This document shows positions 1-7,735 of a DNA stretch of 25,227 nt, piece by piece. Numbering within the stretch: position 1 is the stretch's first letter; the number at the start of each line of letters is the position of its first letter. The DNA lies in NCBI GenBank assembly GCA_027600665.1, contig JADGJL010000323.1, positions 1-25,227 of the forward strand, written 5' to 3'. Made by a program: the position numbers and the translations under genes. The notes under the pieces were generated by a model that was not told the origin of the DNA, did no database searches, and saw only the letters and a list, made by a program, of their open reading frames with translations. The DNA is from Irineochytrium annulatum (Eukaryota; Chytridiomycota; Chytridiomycetes; Chytridiales; Chytridiaceae).

Positions 1-1316
1 CGCTGCATGGCCCTGAGAGCGGAGTCGGTGGAAGAGGTCGCAGACATTGCATATTGAGCCGTAAGGTAGTATATTTCTCCGATGAGTGCCTCGTTGTACA
101 TGTCTTCGTCCTCATCCTTGTGCTCAACCTCTCCTGCCTTCATGGCCACATCAAAAACCAGCCCGTCGTCATCATCATGTACCATCTCGACGGCTACGTC
201 GACCACCCTCTGGGCCTTCCCGCTGTCCTTCCTGTCGCCTCCACTGGTCCCGCCCTTTGGTTTCGCCGGTTCCGGCTTAACTTCCTCCGTTCCCACCCTC
301 ACCGTCTTCCCGGTAGCCGATTTGGCTTCGGCCGCCGTTCGGTACTGAATAAAACAGTAGCCCTTCCTTTTTCCGTCCTTAAGCGGAAAGAACACATCAT
401 CAATCCTCCCATAGGTCGAGAAAATCGAGCGTATCGTCGCCTCGTCGACATCCCTCACTTGCGGAACGAAAATCTTCGTCGAGTCCGCACCCCCGCCGCC
501 CTTCCCCCCGCCGCTCCCGCTTCCGCGTGAGCCCTGATTCTGTCCCGCCCCCGCACCAGCGACCTGCATTGCTTGCTCCGTCACCCCCGCTTTGTCCTGG
601 CGTTGTACCCTCGAACGGATGAGGAGGTTCTCGCGTGAGCGAATGTCGTCGCGCATCTTTTCGAAGTCGTTCGTGATGTTGGCGGTGGTGAAAGCGGTGT
701 GGAGGGCGACCAGGCGTTCCTCGCGAAACCCGAGAATGAACCTGCTAGCCAGGTTCGTGGCGAACGTGGTCATGGCCGCCGCGTCAGCTGCATTAGGGTG
801 GTTGATGACCCTGCAAGCTGACAGGAGCTCGTCCGTACGTTCCGCATAAATAATGTCTGACTCCGTACGCCCTTGCTTGAGGGACGTGATCTGCCCCTCG
901 AGGAGCAGGATCCTGTTCGCGACCTCGTAGTTGAGATGGCGCATAACCGATCCCCATTGCGCGAAACATGTGCCGACGATCTGGAGCTTGGAGTACAGGT
1001 TCGGATGAAGGTGCTGCCTGAGACCCTCCTTGGCGCTGGATTCGGCGTGCTTCCATCCGACGAGCTGAGTTGTGAAGGCTTGAACGTCATTTGCGCCGGT
1101 ACCGGTCTGGTAGGATGCCTGTACTGGCGCGGCGATGCTGGCGAAAACATGCTCCCCGACACCAGCCGCGAGAACATATCCAGACTTGACCTCCTTGGTC
1201 GAGTTTAGGTAATTCTTGAGCGTCTCCATCCAGGTCGTGAGATAGGCATCGCAGTTGTCTTTGGTAAGGAGAGGGATCTGGCTCTTCGCGTGAATTTTCT
1301 CCGTCATAGTAACCAT
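1..1316 (-). CDS. Copia-like retrotransposon Gag with an RRM domain (3' end outside window)
   Basis: One uninterrupted frame starts at the ATG at 1316 (second in-frame ATG at 1307) and is still open at base 1, giving about 438 residues. Residues about 10-250 look like a Ty1/copia Gag (UBN2-type) core: an opening LLTKDNCDAYLTTWMETLKN resembling the L-x-NYxxWxxxM start, a helix around ILLLEGQITSLKQG, then LASRFILGFREERL and a charged helix with REN. A Gly/Ser-rich linker follows (about 255-275). Next comes an RNA-recognition motif at about 277-335, with RNP2-like KIFVPQV and RNP1-like RKGYCFIQY. The visible end is acidic (HKDEDEDMYNEAL). No CCHC zinc knuckle is present, although copia Gags normally have one; the RRM occupies its place. 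Protease, integrase and reverse transcriptase would lie beyond the left edge, so an intact element cannot be shown. A domesticated Gag gene is the main alternative. Confidence 0.7.
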   Translation of the reverse strand, partial: MVTMTEKIHAKSQIPLLTKDNCDAYLTTWMETLKNYLNSTKEVKSGYVLAAGVGEHVFASIAAPVQASYQTGTGANDVQAFTTQLVGWKHAESSAKEGLRQHLHPNLYSKLQIVGTCFAQWGSVMRHLNYEVANRILLLEGQITSLKQGRTESDIIYAERTDELLSACRVINHPNAADAAAMTTFATNLASRFILGFREERLVALHTAFTTANITNDFEKMRDDIRSRENLLIRSRVQRQDKAGVTEQAMQVAGAGAGQNQGSRGSGSGGGKGGGGADSTKIFVPQVRDVDEATIRSIFSTYGRIDDVFFPLKDGKRKGYCFIQYRTAAEAKSATGKTVRVGTEEVKPEPAKPKGGTSGGDRKDSGKAQRVVDVAVEMVHDDDDGLVFDVAMKAGEVEHKDEDEDMYNEALIGEIYYLTAQYAMSATSSTDSALRAMQ

Positions 1317-1402
1317 CGTGAGCCGTCTCGTCCGATTATTGCTCGAGGTTGATATCGTCTCCGTCTGATCGCCAGAGCTCAAGACTCTTAATCTTTTATA
1401 TA

Positions 1403-1428
1403 CTGGAGTATCGTAACGTCGTAGCGAT
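1403..1428. repeat. 26-base repeat, copy 1, without its inverted arm
   Basis: CTGGAGTATCGTAACGTCGT followed by AGCGAT; the identical 26 bases recur at 1494-1519. This copy lacks the right-hand arm that turns the second copy into a hairpin. It directly abuts the TATATAAAAG box on the minus strand upstream of gag. Confidence 0.85.
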
Positions 1429-1492
1429 CATTTATTTAGTACGTAAGACATATGCGAAGAACAATTCGAATCCGGAGAACAGAGCCCACGCA

Positions 1493-1527
1493 CCTGGAGT
1501 ATCGTAACGTCGTAGCGATACTCCAGG
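1493..1527. repeat. 26-base repeat, copy 2, forming a perfect 12-bp-stem hairpin
   Basis: CCTGGAGTATCG (1493-1504), loop TAACGTCGTAG (1505-1515), then CGATACTCCAGG (1516-1527), the exact reverse complement of the first arm. It includes the same 26 bases as copy 1, 91 bases away. It sits in the putative R/U5 part of the LTR, so it could form in element RNA or serve as a protein-binding site. Confidence 0.85.
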
Positions 1528-1655
1528 CGCGTCCTCCCTCCACTCTATTTATCCCTCCTTTGCCTCGTCGACGCCGCTCGGCGTTACGCCGCCGTCCTCT
1601 TTTCCTTCACCAGATTTCATCTTTTGGCTGGGGCTCGTGATCACTAACGCCAACA

Positions 1656-2037
1656 GGCGTACCTGGCGTCCCACTCTAAATGAGGAGCCGAACGCGCTTC
1701 ATCTTTCATAACACGTCCCGATTCATAAATTAATATTACGCGCGAATCCTGGGCTTGCCGGCGCAAACCGGGTGAATTATAACTTTTTTAATGCGCACAA
1801 CATAGTTTAAGGACAACTTCTAGGCAGAGAGGTAGTAAAATAAAGGGTCCACTTGAGAACACAGTCGCTCGTTAGATTTTATTAAAAAAAAATTCTTGGT
1901 CTAAATATGGAGTTTGGAATTGCAAAAAGGGAATTGGTAGAAAAAACAAGAAGTATTGTCCAACACATCAGGAATTTCTTAGCACAAGATAAGGAGGTTC
2001 AAGCCACCTCCTTAATATCTTGTCAAGGTCACCTCAA
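1656..2037. other. AT-rich intergenic region, no gene seen
   Basis: Between the putative LTR and the stop of the first eight-cysteine gene. It is AT-rich, with an A9 tract near 1883, and no ORF with protein-like composition. It probably holds the 3' end of the gene to its right and the insertion flank of the retroelement. Confidence 0.5.
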
Positions 2038-3264
2038 TTAACGGCGGTACCTGGGGGCGCACTTGGGCTTGGGCGTGGCGACGGGCGCCGCGGTCGATGA
2101 GCCGTTGGTGGGTGCGGGCGTCGTGGCGGCCTTGGTCGAGGTGGCCGGGGTGAAGTTGCAAGCGGTCCCCGAGTTGCTGCCGCCGTTGGCGAGGATCCAG
2201 CAGTCCCCGCAGATGCTGTGGATCTGGACGCTCAGGTCCCCCCAAACCGCAAAGTCGGACTGCGAGCACGACTGGATGACCTTGGAGTCGCAGGTGGCCG
2301 CGTTGTCGAAGAGGAGGTTCGAGAAACCGCCCTGGGTGCACAGGTTGCCCGGGTTCGCGTTGATGGACGTGAGGCAGGAGGACGCGCAGGCCGGGAGCTT
2401 GTTGAAGGCGTCCGTAATCTTGGCCTGGAAGTCGGCGGAGGCCCCGGCGGAGGCCCCGGCGGCCGAGGTGGCTCCCGCGACGGGGGCGGAGGAAGTGGCG
2501 CTGGTGGCCGGAGCGTTGGTAGCGGCCGGGGCATTGAAGTTGCAAGCGGTCCCCGATTGGCTGCCGCCGTTGGCGCCGATCCAGCAGTCCCCGCAGATGC
2601 TGTGGATCTGGACGCTCAGGTCCCCCCAAACCGCAAAGTCGGACTGCGAGCACGACTGGACGACCTTGGAGTTGCAGGTGGCCGCGTTGTCAAATAGGAG
2701 GTTCGAGAAGCCGCCCTGGGTGCACAGGTTGCCCGGGTTCGCGTTGATGGACGTCAGGCAGGAGGACGCGCAGGCAGGGAGCTTGTTGAAGGCGTCCGTA
2801 AGCTTGGCCTGGAAGTCGGCGGAGGCGCCGGCGGACGAGGTGGCTCCCGCGACGGGGGCGGAGGAAGTGGCGCTGGAGGCCGGAGCGTTGGTGGCGGCGG
2901 GGGCCGAGGAAGCAGTGGCACCCGGGACCGGGGCAGGGACCGGGGCAGGGACAGGGGCCACCGGGCCGGATGACGCGCTCATGATGCAGATTCTGGCGAT
3001 CTGCTGCACGGCTGCACCCCACGCCTGCACGTCGGCCACGCCGCAGCCACTGATCGTCTGGACGCACTTGAGTGCGTTTTCGGTGAAGAGGTTCGAGCCA
3101 TGCGCGGTGCAGACGGTGGCCGGGGACGCGTTGATGGCCGTGGCACAGCCCGAGGCGCAGGCAGGGATGTTGGCAAAGGCGGCCGTGAGCTGGGCCTGGG
3201 TGTCGCCTTGAGCTTGGACGGTGAGCGCGAGGGCGGGGAGGAGGACGAGGAGGGAGGCGATCAT
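2038..3264 (-). CDS. Secreted eight-cysteine-repeat protein, paralog 1
   Basis: Single-exon gene of 408 residues. It begins with a clear signal peptide (MIASLLVLLPALALTVQA, about 1-18), so the product should enter the secretory pathway. Three cysteine-rich repeats follow at about 20-95, 150-242 and 278-370. Each starts PACASxC; the full pattern is PxCxxxC, C, C, C, then SICGDCW and a final CNF. The second and third repeats have all eight cysteines; the first stops at six and lacks the CGDCW and CNF parts. Linkers are rich in Ala, Pro, Ser and Val, including a VPAP tandem. A Thr/Ser/Pro stalk ends in KPKCAPRYRR, shared with the neighbour at 4211-5431. The family was not recognised; PxCxxxC recalls the start of CFEM domains but the later spacing does not fit. 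A cell-surface or wall role is inference. The start fits the signal peptide and matches the paralog's start. Confidence 0.85.
   Translation of the reverse strand: MIASLLVLLPALALTVQAQGDTQAQLTAAFANIPACASGCATAINASPATVCTAHGSNLFTENALKCVQTISGCGVADVQAWGAAVQQIARICIMSASSGPVAPVPAPVPAPVPGATASSAPAATNAPASSATSSAPVAGATSSAGASADFQAKLTDAFNKLPACASSCLTSINANPGNLCTQGGFSNLLFDNAATCNSKVVQSCSQSDFAVWGDLSVQIHSICGDCWIGANGGSQSGTACNFNAPAATNAPATSATSSAPVAGATSAAGASAGASADFQAKITDAFNKLPACASSCLTSINANPGNLCTQGGFSNLLFDNAATCDSKVIQSCSQSDFAVWGDLSVQIHSICGDCWILANGGSNSGTACNFTPATSTKAATTPAPTNGSSTAAPVATPKPKCAPRYRR
2152..2907 (-). repeat. Near-identical in-frame internal duplication (units of 384 and 372 bases)
   Basis: The segment 2152-2535 repeats at 2536-2907 with few differences; the CNF-coding ends lie exactly 384 bases apart (2155 and 2539). 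The two units encode the third and second cysteine repeats. The left unit has an extra GAGGCCCCGGCG-type 12-base linker duplication. The similarity is far higher than to the first repeat or to the paralog, pointing to recent duplication or gene conversion. Confidence 0.85.
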
Positions 3265-4210
3265 GGTTGGAAAATAGATAGACGGGGAGTGGGAGGTGAG
3301 ATGTAGGACGTATGGAAGGAAGGAGGGCGATCTCCCTGATTTTAACCGCTTTCTGGATCAAATAGTAATAATGCCCACCGAAACTGGTTCCCCCAATGTT
3401 GCAACGTTTGTAATGTGAAACTGGTTAGGATAGAATATGGCTTGTGAGCCACGTTCAGACTGCTGACAAGCCGTAAGTTGCGAGATTTATCACAAGCATG
3501 CAACAGCTTTCCCTACTCAGCCGACAAATTTCCTCGCCAATAGGCATTCCCAGTATCGCCGTTGCGGGTGCAAGTTTAACTTGCCATTTGTTGGCTTAAT
3601 AACAGTTTACTTCATCTTCGTCCTGTGACGCCTTCCTTCTTCGATCTGCATATTGGGAGGGAGGATTGTTGCGTTCTCTAACATCGATTGCTATGGACAA
3701 GTACGTGGCTTCACGACCTTCCAAAGTAGGGCCGTTTTGATGGTGATGACGATGACCTCAGCATATATCCTTCATGTTGCAATAGTTTGCTCTGTCAGCC
3801 TCGTCGTTTTTCAATATCTATCTGTATACTTACATGTCGTCGCCAATCTAAATTTTGCTGTCATCGGGGCCATCATCACTGCATAATTTTGCCAGGCATA
3901 TTAGAAGAACAAAAAGTGCAATTAGCTTCAAAGTGATACTCTCTTCAATTACTCCATATGCTTTCAGTCGAATTCAATATTTTCAATCGTGCTACAATCT
4001 ATAAGAAATAACAAGAAAATACAAAAGACACAGCAGCTTAACTAAAAAAAGCAAAAGAGAGAGGAAAAGGTGTATTGGTATGCTACACGTCGCATCGCAA
4101 ACACAAGCATGCAGAAAACCGCGAACGAGAAAAATATAAAGGAAGGATCGCTAATGCAGCAAGAAGATCAAACACGCGAACAAAGGGAAAACGTCAAGTT
4201 CTCTGAATCT
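3265..4210. other. Intergenic region between the two secreted paralogs
   Basis: About 950 AT-rich bases. The right part should carry the 3' end of the gene at 4211 and the left part the promoter of the gene starting at 3264. A weak TATA-like TTAAAATC lies on the minus strand at about 3345-3338, roughly 75 bases before the start codon, followed by a pyrimidine-rich leader. The longest reading frame (3653-3886) has no ATG at its start and is not convincing. Confidence 0.5.
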
Positions 4211-5431
4211 CTAACGGCGGTACTTGGGGATGCACTTGGGCTTGTGCGTGGACACAGGCGCCTTGGTCGACGAAACGTACGTGGGCGCGGGGACATTCGT
4301 CGTCGTCGCGGCCTTGGTCGACGTGGCCGGGGTGGTGGCCGGCTTGGTGTACGTGGCCGGGGCCGTGGCCGGGGTCGTGGCCGGCTTGGTGGACGGCGCG
4401 GTGGTGGTGGCGGGAGCGGTGTAAGCGGACGTGGTGGTGGTGGCCGGCGGCGGAGGCGGGGGGCCGACGCCAAAGTTACAACCCGTGGTCTTGCCCCCGT
4501 TCGCGATCCAGCACTTGCCGCAGATGCTCCCGATGGCGATGACGGTCCCGATGAAGGCCTGCTCGTCGGCCAGCGAGCACTGGGTGAGGTCGCAGGCGCC
4601 CTCGTTGTCGTAGATCAGGTTGCCGTAGCCGCCGCGTGTGCAGATGTTGGCCGGGGTGGCGGAGAGGGACGAGACGCAGCTGGCCGCGCAAGCTGGCACG
4701 ACGCCAAGGGCCGCGACGAGCTCGGCCTGGAAGTCCTGGGCGGGGATGGTGGGCGGCGGCGCGGCGGCTGAGTCGAAGTTGCAGTTCTTGCCCGCGCTGT
4801 CGCCGACGTTCAGAATCTCCCAGCAGTGCCCGCAGAGGTTGTCGATCTGGGCCGCGATCTCCTGGTAGGCGTCCATGTCGTCCTTGGAGCAGGCCACGGT
4901 CGTGACATCACATGCGCCCGGAGCGGTGTAAAGCAGGATCTGGGACCCGCCGTTCGAGCAAACGTTCTCGGGAGTGGCCAAGATGGGCGTAACGCAGTTT
5001 GTGACGGCACAGGCCGGGATCGCAGCAAACGCTGCCGTGATGCCGGCGTGGAAGTCGGTGTTGACAGCGGCGGTGGAAGGCCCAGCGAAGTTGCAGGCGG
5101 TGGAGGCGGTGGACTTCCCGTTGTCGAGGAAGCACTCGTGGCAGAGAGCGTCGACGGTGGGCGCCAGCACTTTGAAGGTGGAAACGTCCAGAGGCGATTT
5201 GCAGGCGGTGATGGCGGCCTGGCATGTGGCGTCGTTGTCGAGCAGAAGCGTGGAGGATCCACCCTTCGTGCAAACGTTCTCAGCGGTGGCGCCAATCGGC
5301 TTCAAACAGGCTGCCCTCGCGCATTCGGGGAACGAAGCCAAGGTGGAGGTCAACTCCGCATGGATGTCGATTGAGGCGGACACGGAGGCGACGGCCAGGG
5401 CGGGGAGGACGACGAGCAGAGAGGCAATCAT
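4211..5431 (-). CDS. Secreted eight-cysteine-repeat protein, paralog 2
   Basis: Single-exon gene of 406 residues, a tandem paralog of the gene at 2038-3264. The signal peptide (MIASLLVVLPALAVASVSA, 1-19) is nearly the same. Three complete eight-cysteine repeats follow at about 20-115, 122-215 and 225-305, each with PxCA at the start, an NxC around residue 28, then C(G)xC and a closing CNF. A Pro run leads into a long Thr/Ala/Pro/Ser stalk (about 315-394), likely O-glycosylated. The last residues, KPKCIPKYRR, match the paralog's end almost exactly. No GPI signal or C-terminal membrane segment is visible. The three repeats have diverged from one another, unlike those of paralog 1. The role is unknown; a secreted or wall-bound modular protein is the most that can be inferred. 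Confidence 0.85.
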   Translation of the reverse strand: MIASLLVVLPALAVASVSASIDIHAELTSTLASFPECARAACLKPIGATAENVCTKGGSSTLLLDNDATCQAAITACKSPLDVSTFKVLAPTVDALCHECFLDNGKSTASTACNFAGPSTAAVNTDFHAGITAAFAAIPACAVTNCVTPILATPENVCSNGGSQILLYTAPGACDVTTVACSKDDMDAYQEIAAQIDNLCGHCWEILNVGDSAGKNCNFDSAAAPPPTIPAQDFQAELVAALGVVPACAASCVSSLSATPANICTRGGYGNLIYDNEGACDLTQCSLADEQAFIGTVIAIGSICGKCWIANGGKTTGCNFGVGPPPPPPATTTTSAYTAPATTTAPSTKPATTPATAPATYTKPATTPATSTKAATTTNVPAPTYVSSTKAPVSTHKPKCIPKYRR

Positions 5432-6205
5432 GGCTGCGAGCGGCTGGTGGGGAGGTCGTCGACTGGAGGAGATCCAAGCGGGGGCCTGCCGTTCGTATTT
5501 ATCGCACCTCCCACATTTCAGGGGGGGGGCGGCTTGTAAAACGACCTTTCATTTCGGCAGTGTTGACTTCCCTCGCGATTCGTTCTTCCCAAGCCTGCCG
5601 TTTGCATCTCAAGCAATCACGGAACTGTAAACTACCATCGAAACTACCATCGCCGTCTCCTTGCTTGCCTTTGCTGGACTGACGCCTGCGTTTGGAGAAT
5701 GACGGGCAGAGTGTCTGCACCGCCGACTCCTGTTGGGTCGTCGAGAAGGTCGCGTCAGCCCACAGCTTCCGGGGATGGGATGAACCTTGACATTTTACCC
5801 AGATCGACTAATATTAAGGCATGGCGTAGAGCACTTAGAAAGAATGTGAAATTGATTAAGAGCAACGGCTTGTGGTGAAGAGCAAACGGAAGTTTGAAGC
5901 GTCACGCAGATCGGCTGCGCCGTGGTCCCAGTGAACACTCACGCTCACAAGATGGCGTTGCAGCAATATTGAGAACTGCCCAAAAAAATGTCTGGGCGGT
6001 CAAGAACGCTGTGGATGTGCCAGGCAATCGCTGAGGAGGCTTGTGCATTGACGTCCGAATCTCGTCCGTGTCTCCAACGTCTCACCCATTTCTCGCGTCT
6101 GCCTGCCGAACTGCGGTTCTCATATCCCCTCCCGAGGCCAGCGCGCGTCGTCCAGACTCCCGTCGACGCCTTAGCTACAACGACGCATCGACTCTCCCCC
6201 GCTAA
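5432..6205. other. Intergenic region, divergent promoters
   Basis: Carries the promoter of the minus gene starting at 5431 and the 5' side of the plus gene starting at 6206. It contains a G9 run at 5521-5529 and a 12-base tandem duplication (AAACTACCATCG at 5629-5640 and 5641-5652). Open frames here (for example 5945-6382 minus) have unstructured, Arg/Gly-rich translations and are not supported as genes. Confidence 0.5.
5496..5503 (-). promoter_or_regulatory. TATA-like box of secreted paralog 2
   Basis: GATAAATA on the minus strand, about 65 bases upstream of the start codon at 5431, in an otherwise GC-rich leader. Confidence 0.45.
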
Positions 6206-6786
6206 ATGGTCGCCACCCGCTCGCTTCCCGGCCTCGTCCGCGTCGCCATCGTGGCCCCATCGTGGCCCTGGTTCTGCTGTCCTCCCTCCTCGCACTCGTC
6301 TACGCCCATCCGTTTCCCGTGAGTAACTGCCCCACACTCGCCTTCCGCCCTTCCGCCCTTCCGCCTCTCCCAGCAACCGCAACTAACCACACACACCCTC
6401 AAGGAGGACGACCTCCCCGTCGGCCAGGAGGACGACACCCCCCCGCAGGACGACGCCCCCATCGCCAAACAGGACGACGGCCCCGCCGGCGGCCAGAGCA
6501 TCCACGTGATCAACTGCGCCACGAAGCCCACTCCTTCTTCGGCCCGTCCTACCACGACAAGGGATCGTTGTGCGCCTGCATCAATAGTATTCCGTGCAAC
6601 GCGCCCACGATCGAGCTGAGGGACGCGTGCCTCTGGAAAATCTGCGGAAGGGAACCCCCGTCTCCGCCTCCGCCCCCCCCTCAGATGGAGGGGCCGCCTC
6701 CGGACCCTCGTGCGGTCTTCGTGGCCTGCTTGGAAAGGTGCCAGACACAGTTCGACAACTCGCGCAGGTGCTTAGCCGCGTGTTGA
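6206..6786 (+). CDS. Small secreted Cys-rich protein, apparently frameshifted
   Basis: The ATG at 6206 starts MVATRSLPGLVRVAIVA, but the hydrophobic core that should follow (LVLLSSLLALVYAHPFP) is in another frame. An exact 11-base tandem duplication (6247-6268) lies at the break; ignoring one copy gives a continuous signal peptide. An intron fits at 6319-6403 (GTGAGT..CTCAAG, branch ACTAAC). Exon 2 then encodes an acidic EDDLPVGQEDD stretch. A cysteine-rich domain (CACINSIPC, DACLWKICG), a Pro run and AVFVACLERCQ..CLAAC to the TGA at 6784-6786 are in a shifted frame. Either one C is missing near 6526, or a second 56-base intron (6506-6561) joins the parts. So it is a pseudogene, a gene with assembly errors, or a gene using an unusual start. 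Function unknown. Confidence 0.5.
6247..6268 (+). repeat. Exact 11-base tandem duplication in a signal-peptide region
   Basis: CATCGTGGCCC at 6247-6257 is repeated at 6258-6268. It is not a multiple of three, and the frame changes exactly across it. Confidence 0.9.
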
Positions 6787-7179
6787 GAGTGGGATGTTGC
6801 TGGTGAGGTTGCAGGGAGTGGTGGAATTGCGGGATCATTTACTTTTCGTGTTCTTCGATGCATTGTTTTTTTCGTCTTTACTCCATGGTTCTTATCGTTG
6901 TGTTTTTATTTCAATGCCAATGTTGACGCAATGTGAAAGGAGCACCGCATCGGGTGGACTTACTCAAATAAGGGACGGTGCTTTCGTGAATGTTTGCATG
7001 CGTGAATCTCGCTCGAGTTCCGCCCACGCCTGCGCCAGGCAAGCCGATAGACTCCGTCATCCATCCCCCCCGAACCCCTCCATCATCCAAGCCCGCGACG
7101 AGTGCCGCCAAGCCTCAGGCCATTAAGCCTCCGATCCAGCGTGCATGCAATTATCAACATGCATGAGCAGCCCCTACAT
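6787..7179. other. Convergent intergenic region, no gene seen
   Basis: Lies between the ends of the small secreted gene (plus) and the HIT-finger gene (minus), so it should hold both 3' ends. A T-rich stretch follows 6840. Several GCATGC/ATGCAT palindromes occur (near 6998, 7142 and 7159). No coding signal was recognised. Confidence 0.45.
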
Positions 7180-7735
7180 TTATGTCTTGTTCAAAACGAT
7201 CTTATCCCCAACCACGCTTAAGGCCGACACGGCAAAGCTTAGGAACGCCGGGTTGTTGTCCATCGCGGCGTCGATCAGCCTCATGGGGTGCTCGCTTTCA
7301 TCTATTTCCTTGAGCAGGGCGTGCAGCTGCGGTTTCTCCAAGACCATGCGTTTAATTCCCGCCGAACGTTCTAAAGTGTGCGAGCAAAGAAGTTCGTTAG
7401 CGCACACGGTCGCTATTGCAACACAAGAACAAAGCACCCCCAAAAAAAAAGTAGGGCCCCATACCCAGAGCATCCAGCTGCTCCTTCCCCAGCCTGAACT
7501 CCTCCGGTATCCCATCATCCGTCTTGCCAGCTCCAACTCCCGACCCCGCCGGCTTCCCCGTCGCCTCCGGCACCACCGGTGGTGCCGGAGGCCGCTCGCA
7601 GGGCTGCGCCGGCGCCGCCTTGTGAGACTTGTAGCAGGCGAGGGAGCAATATGGGATCAGGCAGGTCGAGCACTTGTATTTCGATGTGGCGACGCTGCAG
7701 ACGGTGCAGGGGACATTGGAAGTGAGCTTGGCCAT
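7180..7735 (-). CDS. HIT-type zinc-finger protein, ZNHIT3/Hit1-like
   Basis: Two exons, 7735-7465 and 7370-7180, give 153 residues. The 94-base intron (7371-7464) has GTATGG at the donor, a GCTAAC branch and CTTTAG at the acceptor; the joined codon is G|AA. The N-terminus is a HIT zinc finger with ligands C10, C13, C22, C25, C30, C34, H38 and C46, in the contexts CTVC, KYKCSTC and PYCSLACYKSHK. A Pro-rich linker and a helical end (LHALLKEIDESEHPMRLIDA, NNPAFLSFAVSAL) match the layout of ZNHIT3/yeast Hit1. In that family the C-terminal helices bind the NUFIP1/Rsa1 partner during box C/D snoRNP assembly. The length is close to human ZNHIT3. Other small HIT proteins lack this C-terminal part, so the ZNHIT3 assignment is likely but not certain. 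The gene stands alone on its strand. Confidence 0.82.
7563..7592. repeat. 30-base perfect palindrome inside the HIT-finger gene
   Basis: GCCTCCGGCACCACC is followed at once by its exact reverse complement, with no spacer. It lies in exon 1, in the Pro-rich linker (PPAPPVVPEA). A coding explanation (Pro and Val codons using C and G) is possible. Confidence 0.9.

Larger units (their letters stand above)
1375..1655 (-). mobile_element. Candidate 5' long terminal repeat of the copia-like element
   Basis: Read on the minus strand, the region upstream of gag begins with TGTTGGCG at 1655 (typical LTR start). It contains a TATA-like TAAATA near 1545-1552, an AATAAA polyadenylation signal at 1436-1431, and a second TATATAAAAG at about 1402-1393. 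TGGCGATCAGACGG at 1374-1361 could be a primer-binding site because it starts with TGG, but it is not a clean match to the usual initiator-Met site. No CA end was found just before it, so the inner boundary is approximate. The second LTR and target duplication are outside the window, so LTR identity rests on layout only. Confidence 0.4.

Noticed and set aside
54..530. Plus-strand ORF of 158 codons at the left end
   Set aside because: It lies antisense to the Gag-RRM frame, starts at a non-ATG codon, and its translation has no domain features.
2063..3211. Plus-strand ORF of 382 codons over secreted paralog 1
   Set aside because: It is the antisense shadow of the GC-rich cysteine-repeat gene; the minus strand has the signal peptide and ordered cysteines.
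3653..3886. Hydrophobic 77-codon ORF between the paralogs
   Set aside because: It starts with TTG, its first ATG is far inside, and it lies in AT-rich DNA; no homology or splice context was recognised.
2038..5431. CFEM domain assignment for the secreted paralogs
   Set aside because: The opening PxCxxxC is similar, but the CxC-type centre and spacing of CFEM are absent and the C(G)xC/CNF end is not a CFEM feature.
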